A stretch of 64,000 nt of DNA from Fallopia convolvulus (taxonomy: Eukaryota; Streptophyta; Magnoliopsida; Caryophyllales; Polygonaceae): the NCBI GenBank assembly GCA_964016875.1, contig OZ024730.1:32903795-32967794 (forward strand), given 5' to 3'. This document shows positions 10,851 to 23,230 of the stretch, one piece after another (the stretch's first letter is position 1; each line of letters starts with the position of its first letter). The position numbers and the translations under genes are program-made. The notes beneath the pieces were generated by a model. The model made no database searches, was not told where the DNA came from, and saw only the letters and a program-made list of their open reading frames with translations.

Positions 10851-11008
10851 AATTTAAAAATGATTTGTTTGGATATTGATCAACTCATTCATATATACAC
10901 CATTATGATCAATTTGTTTGAAAATCAAGTTATGCATAAAGTTTACACGATTGATATCAATTGCAAATTATTGATTACAAATCTTCCTCATCGGTATTTG
11001 ATTCGCTC

Positions 11009-13355
11009 TCAAACTCCCCTTTCTGACGTGTCCTCACTAGACGTCTCAGCTTCAACATCAACGACTGTATCTATTCCGCTTGGGTCATTTAGCGGACCGA
11101 GGGGATAAGCATCTTGTGTGTCGTCGATAACTCGTGGAAGTGACGGATCCTGTTGAAACGCCTCCTCAATGGCAACCCGATGTGAAAGATATGTTCCAGC
11201 TTGCACAATAATATGGGTATTTCCTTGTGCAAATTCATAAGTACTTCAGATTTAAGCTCATAACATGTGAGGTCTCTAAAAAACGCACTTAGTTGAGCAA
11301 TGGGCTCCCAAACTTTGTCCTCAAGAAATGCTCGAAAAGCGACGGGCAACAACCTTTGCATGAAAACGTGACAATCATGGCTCTCCATTCCAAAAAGTCG
11401 AAGTTTATGCAAGTCAATGCAACTGCTCAAGTTGGAAACATAACCATCTAGGAATTTCACCGTTCTCAACCACTCAAGAAGCACTTCCTTTTCACGACGA
11501 TCGAGTGCATAACAAGCCTTTGGGTACCTAGTTCCCTCATCATCGGGTTCCAACCCTAGTCGCTTGCACAAATCTTTTATACCTTTTCTTGCCTTCAAAT
11601 TGTCTTTCGACTTTCCCAGAACATCCATAATGGTGAAGAATAGGTTATTGAAGACATTTTTTTCAATGTGCATGAAATCTAAATTATGTCTTACCAGCAG
11701 ACTTGCCTAGTAAGGAAGGTCCTAGAAAATGCTTTTCTTCTTCCAACCCGAACCCCTACTTATTGTGAAATTATGCTCCTCGGCTCCCACTTCAGTTATC
11801 TTCATCAACCCCATACTCTCAATCTCTTCTAATATCTTGTATCCGTCACGGAGTACCGGGGGACCACGACGTTCCTTTTTACCCTTCTTGAAATCGGTCT
11901 TGTTGTTTCGGAAACGATGTTCTTCTTTTGTAAACCTCCTGTGAGAATCGAACCAACACACTTTGTGTCCATGTGTTAGATAAAATTCATTTGTGTCCTC
12001 CATGCAATAAGGACAAGCATATTTTCCAGAAGTGCTCCATCCTACAAAAATATATATCAGTCAACGCCCTAAAATGAATAACATGATTATAATTAATGAA
12101 CCATGAAACATACATAAAACATACCTAACAACATGGAATATGCCGGAAAGTTGCTAATAGTCCATAGTACAGTTGCACGCATGAAAAAATTTTGCTTCCT
12201 CCATGCGTTCGCCCCATTAATCCACAAACTCTTAAGCTCGGCTATCAACGGCTGCAAGATACATCCAATTTTTTCTTCGGACTTTTTGGTCTAGGGACAA
12301 TAACCGTCAAAAACATAACTTCAACCCGCATACACATGGACGGAGGAAGGTTGTACGGTGTCAAAATCACATGCCACGAAGAGTACTACCGCACCGAAGA
12401 ACCGAACGGATTGAAACCGTCCATGCACAACCCAAGTCTTACATTTCGCGATTCAACGTCGAAATTTGGCCACACTTCATTGAAATGTTTCCATGCTTGT
12501 GCATCTAACGGGTGTCGCATCACCCCCATCTTTTTGTATGTGCTCTGCATGCCATCGCATATTTTCAGTCGTAACCACCGATGCATATAGCCTCTGCAAA
12601 CATTGCGTGATTGGCAAGTAAAATATACAAGAGTAAGGAATGAGATTCTTCTTGCCTTGCCTCCATCTAGGATGTGAACATATTTTGCAACAAGCGTACT
12701 CTGCATCTGCACCCCAATATGTCATACAAGACTTTGGGCAACAATCTATTGCTTCATACGGTAAACCACGGCCTTCAACTAGTTTTTTTGTGTCATAGAA
12801 TGTGGCTGGTAATGTTGTCTCAGGGTGAGATACGCATCATCAGAAATTAGAAATCATGTCGTATCCTCGCTCCGTCAACCTTAACTTCGGCTTCAGGCTA
12901 AGTAGCACAGTCGCTGCCTCCAACTGGGTGACATCACATCCAGGCCATAACGGTCTATTTGCGGTTGCCAACATGTCGTACATACGCTGTGCATCGGGAT
13001 TAGGCGCTTCGGGGTAATAATGTTCCCTCTCGGTTCGTACCTCCTCATTTTCTACAGGGTCAATAATGAGGCTAGAGTTAAAACCATTGTACACCATCTG
13101 CTCCATTTGATTCTCATACTCGAGAACATGCATCGACTCATTATAACTACTTGAACATTCGTGCTGCCTAAACGCAACCATCAATGCAGTATACATCTCA
13201 TCCATCTCCCTGTGCGAACTCCACTTGTAATAGTTTGGAAGAAAACCCTTTGTAACAAGATGATAACGCTCATCATCTACAGAAAGCAATTTCCTATTCT
13301 TGCATTTCACACATTGACTTGCAGAACTCAATAAATTGCTCAACATCAGCAACAA
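11009..13355 (-). pseudogene. TNP2-like CACTA transposase, decayed
   Basis: Would catalyse cut-and-paste transposition. The 5' part (13355-12840) has a transposase-associated Cys/His motif (CVKCKNRKLL, then HLVTKGFLPNYYKW) and the LYPGC-like 'RPLWPGCDVTQLEAA'. The next segment (12725-12477) has YWGADAEYACCKICSHPRW and MRWHAEH. The transposase_21 core is then broken by stops down to 12036. An intron with gt...ag borders (about 12126-12042) precedes CPYCMEDTNEFYL and HGHKVCWFDSHRRF (12003-11722). The 3' part (11673-11180) has the conserved DFMHIEKNVFNNL and FGMESHDCHVFMQRLLP. Many stops and shifts show it is inactive. Confidence 0.8.
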
Positions 13356-13984
13356 ACCGGTCGTTCAATAACCCGTCTATAATACGCAAATACATCCATT
13401 CACAAATTTTTACCTGTAAAGAAATACGCATGTACAACCATTTAAGTTGAGTTTTCACATTTAGCGACCACTTAGACGCTAATTAGCGTCCACATGGTCG
13501 CAATATATATAATTTTATACTTATTTCTCGATCATTATATACTTAGCTAATATCAAATTACAAATAAGTACAAATTTACAAGTATGTATATGAAATTAAT
13601 TAATCTAACCATTTATACCATTATTTTCCAATAATTTTTTTACAATCCTAACAATAAACAAATACAATATTTTTTACTTAGCTTAGTTTTCATTCTATAT
13701 ATTTAACTAATACCGAAATACAATTAGGTACAAATTTTCAAGTATTTATACGAAAGTAATTAATCTAATCATTTATAACTTATTTTTAGGATAATAATTT
13801 TACAATATAAAACAAAAAACTAATTACATACCTATCAATCGAAGCGGGCTCAATCCAATCCGGCGGAAACCTTCAACTCTTGTGAAATGCAGGCAAAATC
13901 CGACAGAAATCGTCTAATGCGATGAAATGTGTGGTGGGTATTTTTGATCCGAAGTGAATGTTCGTGTGATGGTTATATATAGGA
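13356..13984. other. CACTA 5' untranslated/non-coding segment
   Basis: AT-rich stretch upstream of the transposase frame. It contains one subterminal-type motif pair near 13458-13500 and a loose direct repeat ('taccgaaatacaa...ggtacaaattttcaagta' near 13710 resembling 13545-13590). No gene is seen. Confidence 0.4.
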
Positions 13985-14212
13985 ATTGTTTAGCATCCAC
14001 GTGGTCGCCAAACAAGAGGCAATATCTTGGGTGTTTGGCACCAAGCCGCGGGAAATTATGGCGCCACTTTTAGCGACCACATGGACGCTAATATTAGAGA
14101 TCATGTAGTCGCTAATGCATTCCTGGAATTAGCGTCCACATGGTCGCTAATATTAGTGTCCATGTGGTCGCTAATTCCAGAAATGGCATTAGCGACCACA
14201 TGGGAGTAGGAA
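13985..14212. repeat. CACTA subterminal repeat cluster
   Basis: About seven copies of the gcgaccacatgg/ccatgtggtcgc motif in alternating orientation within 230 bases, several forming perfect hairpins (for example ttagcgtccacatggtcgctaa near 14127). Confidence 0.7.
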
Positions 14213-14215
14213 CCG

Positions 14216-14934
14216 GTCGGATTTGAGAGTAGCCTTTGTAGACTAGAGATGATTAATTTGGAGTCGGAAGAACTGAAATCCAGATCTAGGAAGAAGATGA
14301 AAGGAAACCTATTTCATTAAGATTGGGAGGAGAAAGTGGGGACTCAAAACCATCAAAAGTTTCAACCGTCCTAAAAAAGTTGATTTTTTGAAAATAATAA
14401 TAATTAAAAACAAGAGTAAATTTGTTTTTTGATTGATGTTAACAGAGATCAAATGAATCTGTCAATTAGGTGGTTTAATGCACCACTATGGCAAATAAAG
14501 GGTGGTTAAGTGTAGAAAACTAAATAAAGGGTGATTAAATACAACAATAGTAAAATAGAGGGTGGTTAAATGCAATTTTTCCTTTTTTTAAGAGTATGTG
14601 CAATGGAGAGGAATCAAGGTCCTCTTTGCACTCTCTCTCGTCAAGGAAGAGCTCCACTTTGTTGTAAAAATTGAAAGGGGAATCCTCTTTGAAAGAGGAA
14701 TGTGAGTAAACATCCTTCCATAGAGGAATGAAAGCTTTGTCCCTTGTGCCCAAAGAGGAGTTTTCACTCATTCACAACTTGACGCATGTATTTTCAACTT
14801 TCAACTACTTTCATTTATTCTATTCCAACCTATTATTAAATAAGTTTCCAACAAAATAATAATTAATGTTGGTCATTTTTTTAAATAAATTGATCAATTT
14901 TTATAATTTCTTATTGTCTATAAATAGAGTCTAA
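14216..14934. other. Unassigned intergenic DNA
   Basis: No gene. Near 14490-14575 a 36-38 bp unit 'aaataaagggtggttaa...' is repeated three times. From 14590 'gtatgtgcaatggagaggaatc' resembles the start of a PIF/Harbinger- or MULE-type miniature element, but no matching opposite end was found. Confidence 0.35.
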
Positions 14935-15471
14935 CTAGTATGTATTCCCGTCCTTGTACGAGTTTTTCTAAAATAAAATATTTTCAAATATATTTATTAT
15001 CCAAAAAAATAATCGTGTAAATACTTAAATATAAATTTTATTTGTGATCTACGTAAAAAGATAAGGCAATTATCATATAACTTATAAAATTCTTTTCATA
15101 TAAGATAACAAATGATTTGATTATAATAATAACCAAATTGGCAAAGAGATTGCTAGTAATATACAGTTACAAAGATAACTATTCAATTAAGATATCTTAG
15201 GTAAAAAACTATTCTATCTAAAAATAAAATAAATATTCTAGAATTTATATGATAGCATAAAAAAATATCCTAATGATCTTCCTATCTATCATATCCAAAA
15301 ATAAAAGATTGTTTAATAATGGAATTTTCAATTCTATATTCTAAAAACATGAATAAGAATTTATCATGCTCAAAAATAAAAGATTATTTTTTTTTAAAAA
15401 AAAGGGTGGTGTGGTCCAATTATGTGTCGTTTAATAATTTTTTTAACCTCCGCTTTGGATTATAGTTATGA
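14935..15471 (-). mobile_element. Non-autonomous Helitron
   Basis: The 3' end on the - strand is a short hairpin region (CTCGTACAAGGACGGG) followed by ATACATACTAG and then T, matching the Helitron CTAG|T terminus. The 5' end, TCATAACTATAATCC followed by AAAGCGGAGG, lies at 15471. The same 5' and 3' ends recur in the 470-bp copy at 37286-37755, which supports these limits. No Rep/helicase coding capacity. Confidence 0.65.
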
Positions 15472-17412
15472 ATGATGATGATGATAGATAGATATTTCAT
15501 CTATTATCATTTATATGGCTATTTTTATTTCAAAAATATATATGTGACCACATGTACATATTTATTCTTATAATTTTTAATTTATCTCATACAAATATGA
15601 TAAATACAATATCCTTTTTTTATCTATATTGTTAAAAAATACTAATTATCTTTATGTTTATTTTGAGATAAATTTGTGCAAATATTATTTTATCTTTGTG
15701 TTTACTTGAAGATAAATTTTTTGCATAATTAACTATAAAAATTATTATTTTAATAAAGGGGTGATGTGACGCAATGTGGTGGTAGAAATTGGTTCGGCTT
15801 TAGTTAAGTCCAATCTAAAAGTGACATGTGTCGTTTAATAATTTTTTTAACCTTCGCTTTAGGTTATAAGTTATGAATGATGATAGATAGATAGATAGAT
15901 ATTCATCTATTATCATTTATATGGCTATTTTTATTTCAAAAATATATATGTGACCACATGTACATATTTTTTCTTATAATTTTTAATTTATCTCTTACAA
16001 ATATGATAAATACAATATCCTTTTTTATCTATATTGGTAAAATATACTAATTATCTTTATGTTTATTTTGAGATAAATTAGTACAAATATTATTTTATCT
16101 TTGTGTTTACTTGAAGATAACTTTTTTGAATAATTAACTATAAAAACAATTATTTTAATAAAGGGGTGGTGTGGCGCAATGTGGTGGCAGAAATTGGTTT
16201 GGCTTTAGTTAGGTCCAATCTAAAAGTGACATATGTCGTTTGATAATTTTTTTAACCTCCGCTTTAGGTTATAGTTATGAATGGTGATGATAGATAGATA
16301 GATATTTCATCTATTATCATTTATATGGCTATTTTTATTTTAAAAATATATATGTGACCACATGTACATATTTTTTCTTATAATTTTTAATTTATCTCTT
16401 ACAAATATGATAAATACGATATCCTTTTTTATCTATATTGATAAAATATACTAATTATCTTTATGTTTATTTTGAGATAAATTTGTACAAATATTATTTT
16501 ATCTTTGTGTTTACTTGAAGATAACTTTTTTGCATAATTAACTATAATAACTATTATTTTAATAAAGGGGTGATGTGGCGCAATGTGGCTTAGTTAGGTC
16601 CAATCTAAAAGTGGCATGTGTCGTTTAATAATTTTTTTAATCTTCTCTTTAGGTCATAGTTATGAATGATGATGATGATGATAGATAATATCTATTATCA
16701 TTTATATGGCTATTTTTATTTCAAAAATATATATGAAACCACAAGTACATATTTTTTTCTTATAATTTTTAAATTTTCTCTTACAAATATGATAAATACA
16801 ATATCCTTTTTTATCTATATTGGTAAAATATACTTATTATCTTTATGTTTATTTTGAGATAAATTAGTACAAATATTATTTTATCTTTGTGTTTACTTTA
16901 AGATAACTTTTTTGCATAATTTACTATAAAAACTATTATTTTAATAAAGGGGTGATGTGGCGCAATGTGGTGGCAGAAATTGGTTCGACTTTAGTTAGGT
17001 CCAATCTAAAAGTGACATGTGTCATTTAAATAATTTTGTTAACCTCCGCTTTAGGTTATAGTTATGAATGATGGTGATGCTAGATAGATATTTCATCTAT
17101 TATCATTTATTTGGCTATATTTATTTCAAAATTATATAGGTGACCACATGTACATATTTTTTCTTATAATTTTTAATTTATCTCTTACAAATATGATAAA
17201 TACAATATCCTTTTTTTATCTATATTGGTAAAATATACTAATTATCTTTATGTTTATTTTGAGATAAATTTGTACAAATATTATTTTATCTTTATGTTTA
17301 CTTGAAGATAAATTTTTTGCATAATTAACTATAAAAACTATTATTTTAATAAAGGGGTGATGTGGCACAATGTGGTGGCAGAAACTGTTTCGGCTTTTAG
17401 TTATTAGTAATT
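15472..17412 (-). repeat. Tandem array of about 400-bp units ending in Helitron 5' termini
   Basis: Five units follow the Helitron head to tail. The last base of the Helitron-type 5' end (gctttaggttatagttatga on the + strand) falls at 15471, 15876, 16280, 16665 and 17066, so periods are 405, 404, 385 and 401. A fifth unit is truncated near 17412. Each unit begins with a (gatga/gata)n microsatellite and includes 'tatatatgtgaccacatgtac' and 'aaaggggtgatgtggcgcaatg'. Units differ from each other by a few percent. Confidence 0.85.
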
Positions 17413-18160
17413 AGTAATTGATAGATATTGTTCATATTTCACAAACTCATCTATTAGCTTTTCTTTCTCTGCTACTACTACATTCCATAGATAACATTAA
17501 TCCAAATAACTCAAACTTTCAAAATGACACAAACACCCAATATCATCCAACAATGTTTTTATTATTTATGTTTAACGTTATTTTTATTTTATTTTTTCTT
17601 GCACTTTATAATGCTGTTTGAAGTTATCTTAATGTTAATTCCACCATAAAAAAAAGTTATCTTAATGTTAATTAAGTTTATTTTTTCACTAGTAATTGGT
17701 TTATATTATCTTAAATCCAAATTATTTAAGTAAATATAATTTATTATTAATTCATTTAATAAAAAAACTTTGTTCAAAATATTGAATGATATAAAATATG
17801 TAGTAAATCATTACTATTTACTATATACTAAAGCGAAGATTAAAATTTACTATATACTAAATCGGAGATTAAAATTATTATTAAATAACACATGTAAATT
17901 TTAGATTGGACCACACATCTCCTTTTTTTAAAATCAATCTCATTGGTTAAAACTTAATTGGATATATATTTATTGGTTTAAAAATAATTATAGACCCCAC
18001 ATATAATATAACTATTATTAATATATATGTGTGTGTGAAATATTCTATAAGATTTGGATTTGGTAACTTTTGGCAAAATAACCATTAAATAATAAAAATT
18101 CCAATCTACAAATCTGTAATTTTCTACAAGATTATAAAAAAATATATTTAATATCTCACA
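17413..18160. other. AT-rich DNA with a Helitron-like 5' end at 17808 (+)
   Basis: No gene. From 17808 'TCATTACTATTTAC' and the motif TATACTAAAGCG, repeated as TATACTAAATCGG 30 bases later, lead into 'taaataacacatgtaaattttag' and 'attggacc'. This is the same terminal sequence as the array above in the opposite orientation. No 3' hairpin/CTAG was found downstream, so this is a fragment. Confidence 0.4.
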
Positions 18161-18438
18161 GAGTTTGGTTCAAATGAAACAAACTCTTATCTTGAAACGA
18201 ACTCTTATCCTGAAACAGATGCACTTTTTCTAGTTCGTAGTGCACTTTTCCTATTTCAGAATGCACTTTTTCAGATTTGCAATTTTCGTACTTTGCAGTG
18301 CACTTTTTGTAGTGCATTTTCGGATTGCACTTTTTGTATTTTACAATGCACTTTTATATAAAAAGTGCATTACGAACTATGAAAAGTGCATTCGTTTCAC
18401 GTTTCATGATAAGAGATTGTTTCATTTGAACCAAACTC
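18161..18438. mobile_element. Foldback MITE, copy 1
   Basis: 278 bp bounded by GAGTTTGGTTCAAATGAAAC and its inverse, with 31-base terminal inverted repeats differing at one base. The inside is built of 'agtgcacttttt...' blocks in both orientations. It is the same family as the copy at 40250-40527. The flanks show no convincing target duplication. Confidence 0.75.
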
Positions 18439-19084
18439 TTACTTCAAAATATTTAAATTTCACAATCTTCCATATATATGTCATTGTTCAAAAGTATAAA
18501 TATAAAAGAAAAAAAAATTATCCAATTCAAAAAAATATTTCATTGTTTGAAAATTTTTCTCCAAAATAACTATGAAATAATAAAATCTCTAATCAACTAA
18601 TGTACTATCTATTATCTATCTATCATTACTATATACTAAAGCAGTAGCAAATTTTATCAACATATTGCACCACATCACCCATTTTTGTTAATACAATAAT
18701 TTTTTTTTCTACCATATTAAAATCCCAAAAAATACTAGTAAGAAGATAGCATGCCCCCCTACAAGATTGAAAAAATATTCACATCACACAATATTTAAAT
18801 AGTCATTAAAATAGAATATTGGATAGAGTAAGTGATAATAAAATAAATATTTAAATTATCTTTACATTTTATCTATTTATGGAAAATATTTTATTAAAAA
18901 TGAATCAATGATCTATTTATATAAAATTTCTATTTATATTAACAATGAATCAATGATCTATTTATCTTTTACAATATTAACAATGAATCAATGATCTATT
19001 TACATAAAATTTCTTTTAAGAAATTGAATTTATATTTAAAAAGATAGAAATTGACTTTATCTTTTAAAAGATTGATAATTATTA
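18439..19084. other. AT-rich intergenic DNA
   Basis: No gene. A possible Helitron 5' end, TCATTACTATATACTAAAGC at 18623, is preceded by A. A 36-38 bp phrase 'aacaatgaatcaatgatctatttat' is present three times near 18900-19010. Confidence 0.3.
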
Positions 19085-19235
19085 GAGATGTCAAAAGTTG
19101 ACCGAACCTGCCAACCCGAACCGAACCGCCCGATAATTTTAGGGTCAAGACCCGAAACCCGAAATCAACCGAACCCGATCGAACCCGGAACCCGTTGGGT
19201 TGAAACCCGAAACCCGTTGAGTTGACCGATTTAGT
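19085..19235. mobile_element. hAT-like transposon end fragment
   Basis: 'agagatgtcaaaag' followed by dense 'aacccgaaccg / gaaacccgaa / cccgttgggtt' repeats is the usual look of hAT-type termini in plants. Only one end is visible, and the solo LTR begins 65 bases further on. Confidence 0.35.
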
Positions 19236-19299
19236 ATGTTTATAGAATTTTTGAAATTTATTTTGAAAATTATAATATATTTTATCATTAAAATAAATT

Positions 19300-20747
19300 T
19301 GTAGTCAAGACCCCGCTGAGTATAACGAAGTCACGATCGTTCCACGGGAAGCACGGTTGTTTGTCTATCAACTACTAAGAACAGGAAAAAACAAGCAAAA
19401 CAAGCAAAGACACACACGACCAACCTCATTAACGACTTTGTCAGGGTCGTTAACGAACTTGGATAAAACACGAACACACACTAACGAACTAAACACAGGT
19501 TCAGTACGCAAAGGAACTCGATAACGAATATAACGAAAGGAAACTCAAATAAGAATAAGAATCTAGGACAAGGGTTACCACAACATAACTATGCATATAA
19601 ACTCACAAGAAGATAAAGATCATGTCTTTAGATAGATAAATTCATCAACTTTCGCTGATTAGCATGCAAATCAATTAATTCTCATAAATCAATTCACTCA
19701 ATCACTTGTTTTGGATCCAAAGCTCGAAACATTCGTAATCGAACAATATCAACCTTCAAGTCAACAACTTTCTCTTTTGATCGAATTGAGAACTCAAATT
19801 ACCTCGACTATCGTCTAAGTATACGCACAACAAGCAATCTAAAAATAGATAAATGGCATTCAAAACATCAACTCACTCGTCAAACATGCATAAGTATGCC
19901 GGGTTTCAACCCCGATGCTAGATAGGAAAACTACTCACTACTCATAGTAACAAAGCAAACAACTTCAATAAGAGAAAACATTGAAAACAAAACAAACTTA
20001 CTTGAAATTAATAAGAGAAATATTGTCTTACAATCTTTAGAAGTTACCGAAAATACAAAACAAAACCCGACGAATTCCGACTAATGACCCTAGCTCTTCT
20101 CTCGAACGAACCAACTCGTTATCTTCTCTCGTCTCCTTGAATGATTGATTGATCCTCCAAATCAAAGAGGGAACAAATGTATTTATAGAGAAAACTAATC
20201 TATCCAAAAATCTATCTTATTAAAAAGCCTAAAAGATAAAAACTAACCTTAAAAAGATAACAAGATATAAGATATAAGATAGAACTACCTAAAAGTTGGT
20301 TAAAACCCTACCGACAAGGAGTCATCGTTAACGACCTCCGCACAGGGTCAGTAGGAATCACAAAATCCATTCGAAAATCCTATCTTTAAGCCTCGTTAAC
20401 GACCCTTCACAGGTTCGTTAACGATCTTGGAATTTGGCTTTTTTCGACTTTCTTGACTTAAAACTTTGGACTTCACTTCATTCTTCCATGCCATCTTCCT
20501 CTTTCGCTTTAGTTCTTCCACCCTCCACCACAATACTCCAGTTCAGCTCAAAAAGCGCTCTTTTCTGCTCAAAACCTACAAAAAGACACAGGAGTAGCTT
20601 CCATACTTTTCATAAAATAAGAAAACTTATCCAAAAACAAACAAAACTAACTCTAGAAACTACTAAAACTAGACTAAACAAACTAAGAAACATACTAAAA
20701 ACTAAACCAAAAACATGAATATCACTATACTAAAAACACGAACATCA
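19300..20747 (-). mobile_element. Solo LTR, Athila-type Ty3/Gypsy
   Basis: 1448 bp starting TGTAGTCAAGACC and ending ACACGAACATCA on the + strand. From about 19610 onward it aligns with 51452-52610, the 3' LTR of the Athila-type element later in the window ('atagataaattcatcaactt', 'aatcacttgttttggat', 'ccaaaacacaaa'-type tail), so the orientation is -. No internal element sequence adjoins it. The adjoining 5-base flanks do not match, so the flank may have been altered after insertion. It carries five GTTAAC-type motifs. Confidence 0.75.
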
Positions 20748-20815
20748 AGGATCAAACATGGGACCTCCCAACACCCCCCATGCTCTTACCACTAGGCCAC
20801 CCCATGTGGGACAAA
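20748..20815 (-). mobile_element. tRNA-like SINE head fragment
   Basis: The - strand has TGGCCTAGTGGTAAGAGC, which fits a pol III box A, and about 30 bases later GTCCCATGTTTGATCC, a box-B-like block. Together they resemble the tRNA-derived head of a plant SINE. The body would lie where the LTR now begins, so only the head remains. Confidence 0.4.
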
Positions 20816-22930
20816 TCTATAATTATATATTAAAGTTGTACCTTTTCGAGCCACCAGAACGATTATAGCCCCATCTCATATTTGCCAAATTAATTTTTAT
20901 TCCTAATATTTTAACTTTTTCCTATTAAATACTTCTTTAACTATTTAAATCTATCTTTAAGATCAAACAAATATCTATTTAGTATAATAATATCTTTTGA
21001 AAACTTCCTTACACAAATATTTAAAATTAAAGATAACAAATTTAAAATATTTTAAAATAATTATAAATATCTTTTAGCATGATATGATATCCTATCACTA
21101 ATTTATTTATATATATATATATATTCTATTATAATAAAAAATTAATGATAAATATTTATAAAGTTTACAAATAATAAAAATAGGTAATATAATATTTAAT
21201 ATATATTGAAATATTTGATAATCTCTAAATTAATGTACATAGAAAGTAATAAAAAATATAATATTTAATCTTATCTAATCTTTACATTATCGAGCTACAA
21301 AAAAATGAGTTTGGCTCCACTTTAAATGAAAATAAATTATTTTAGTTATATTCTATGAATAAATTATTTTTACCTTTATCTTTATCTTTCATATTTTATT
21401 TATTAATTTAATTATTATTTTATGTAAATCTTATCATTAAGGAAAATGATAACTTACATTATTTTATCTTAATTTTTTTTATTTGATTCCAAAAAATAAA
21501 AAATTTGTATATTGTATAGGCAGTAAATTACTTACATTAATTTTTATATTATATAAAACTAGTTATACCCATCGTCCCAAGCACGACTATGGTTCGGTAT
21601 TTTATAGATATTAAATAAAAATATAATATAAAAATTAATGTTAGTAATTTATTTCCTGTTAATGTACAAATTTTTTATTTTTTGGAATCACATAAAACAA
21701 ATTAGATATAAATTATTAAATTTAATTTTGAGAATAAAAATTATTATTAAGGTAAAATAATGTACATTTCTCCTTTTCCGTGATGATATTTCATAGACAT
21801 TTAATTTAAAAAAGATAAAATATGAACAAAAAAGATAAAATATATTAGAATATGGAACATATAAGATTTACATAAAATAATAATTAAATTAATCAATAAG
21901 ATATAAAAAAAGATGCAACATAAAGATAAAAATAATTTATTTATAGAAAATAATTAAAAAATAATATATTTTCATTTAAGGTGGGGACAAATTCATTTTG
22001 TGGCCCAATAAAGTAAAGATTAGATAAGATTAAATATTATATTTTTTTAATTACTTTCTGTGTACCTTAATTTAGAGATTATTAAATATTTTAATCTATC
22101 TATTAGATATTATATCACCTATTTTTATTAATTTTAAAATTATAATTATTTATCAGTAATTTTTTTTATCATAAAAGAATATATATATATATATATAAAT
22201 TCGTAAAAGATAACATGTTAAAAGATAAAAGATATTGTACTTATTTTAAATTTGTTATCTTTAATTTTAAATATTTTTATAAGGAAGTATTCAAAAAATA
22301 TTGTTATACTAAATAGATATTTGTTTGATGTTAAAGATAGATTTAATTTAATATAGTTAAAGAAGAATTTAATAGAAAAAAGTTAAAATATTAGGAATAA
22401 AAATTAATCTACCCTAATACATTATAAAGCAGAACCCAAGTCTGTTGTAAAATTTGCGCCACGTGGCATATTTGAATATATTAATGTGAAATTATATTTT
22501 AATAAATTTTGTAACAACTTATAGTATTCTTGCTATATATACTAAATAGATAACATGTTTATATAATTTTTTATGTATACAATTTTCTATCTATGGATTA
22601 TGTATTAGTTTACTACAATGGTGATGCGACTCTACCCTAGCTCGGACCCAGCTCCAACGGACCCGAGACGGCCTAGACCTTGGAGACCTCCTTGGATTAG
22701 GACTTAGTCTCATTTATGTTATTATTTATATTTTCGTCATTTATATTTCCGTCATTTCCCTTTTAGGCGTGTGTCCATTCTTATAGTATGGGCTAGCCTT
22801 GTTATTTCCCTTTATAGCTAGTTTCCATTATTAGTATGTTGTCTTATTGGGCCAGGAGTCGTTGGGCTTTGTTTGTATACAAACCCTAGGCGCCTCTCCC
22901 TTGCTAGACTAGGGTTTCGTGGTTCTCCTC

Positions 22931-22942
22931 TATATAAAGGAG
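22931..22942 (+). promoter_or_regulatory. TATA box in the LTR of the 2-kb element
   Basis: CTCTATATAAAGGAGCC in the 5' LTR. The same sequence is in the 3' LTR near 24361 and, reversed, in the related LTR at about 48515. Confidence 0.6.
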
Positions 22943-23217
22943 CCACACCCCATTGTAATTCTCACGTCCAATATGAATTAAGCCAAAGCTTTGAGTCGAG
23001 TTTCTCCTCCCCGTTGGCCCGGGCGTCACCCTATTCTTTTCCCGACCCCATATTCTCCTGGCCTACGTCAAACTAGGCCCCCTTCTCAATCCTTTCACTT
23101 CACCTCTCATCTCAAAGTCTAGGCTTCGGCCTCAAATCTATCCGGTTACTATTTGTCGGAGAAGATCCGAACGTTTCGAGCCTAGATCCGCCCCTTGTGA
23201 CCCTAGGGTCGCATCAA

Positions 23218-23230
23218 TTGGTATCAGAGC
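23218..23230 (+). other. Primer-binding site (initiator tRNA-Met type)
   Basis: TTGGTATCAGAGC one base after the 5' LTR end; complementary to the 3' end of plant initiator tRNA-Met. Confidence 0.85.

Larger units (their letters stand above)
10535..14215 (-). mobile_element. CACTA (En/Spm-like) transposon, left end interrupted by the Tat element
   Basis: It has a TNP2-type transposase gene flanked by many copies of a palindromic subterminal motif, TTAGCGACCACATGGTCGCTAA and variants. Copies are seen near 10550-10670 on the left and near 13460-13500 and 13985-14212 on the right, often in both orientations. Such subterminal arrays bind the transposase in En/Spm elements. I could not locate clean CACTA termini: the left one probably lies beyond the Tat insertion and the right one is degraded near 14215. 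Confidence 0.7.

Noticed and set aside
18240..18569. Phe/His-rich 109-codon frame
   Set aside because: It is a translation of the foldback MITE inverted repeat; related nonsense frames occur in the copy at 40250.
19300..20752. Target-site duplication around the solo LTR
   Set aside because: The 5-base flanks (aaatt and aggat) do not match in any nearby register.
21559..21600. A fifth Helitron with a + strand 3' end at 21562
   Set aside because: CTAG is palindromic. The hairpin lies on the right side only, so it is the 3' end of the - strand Helitron.
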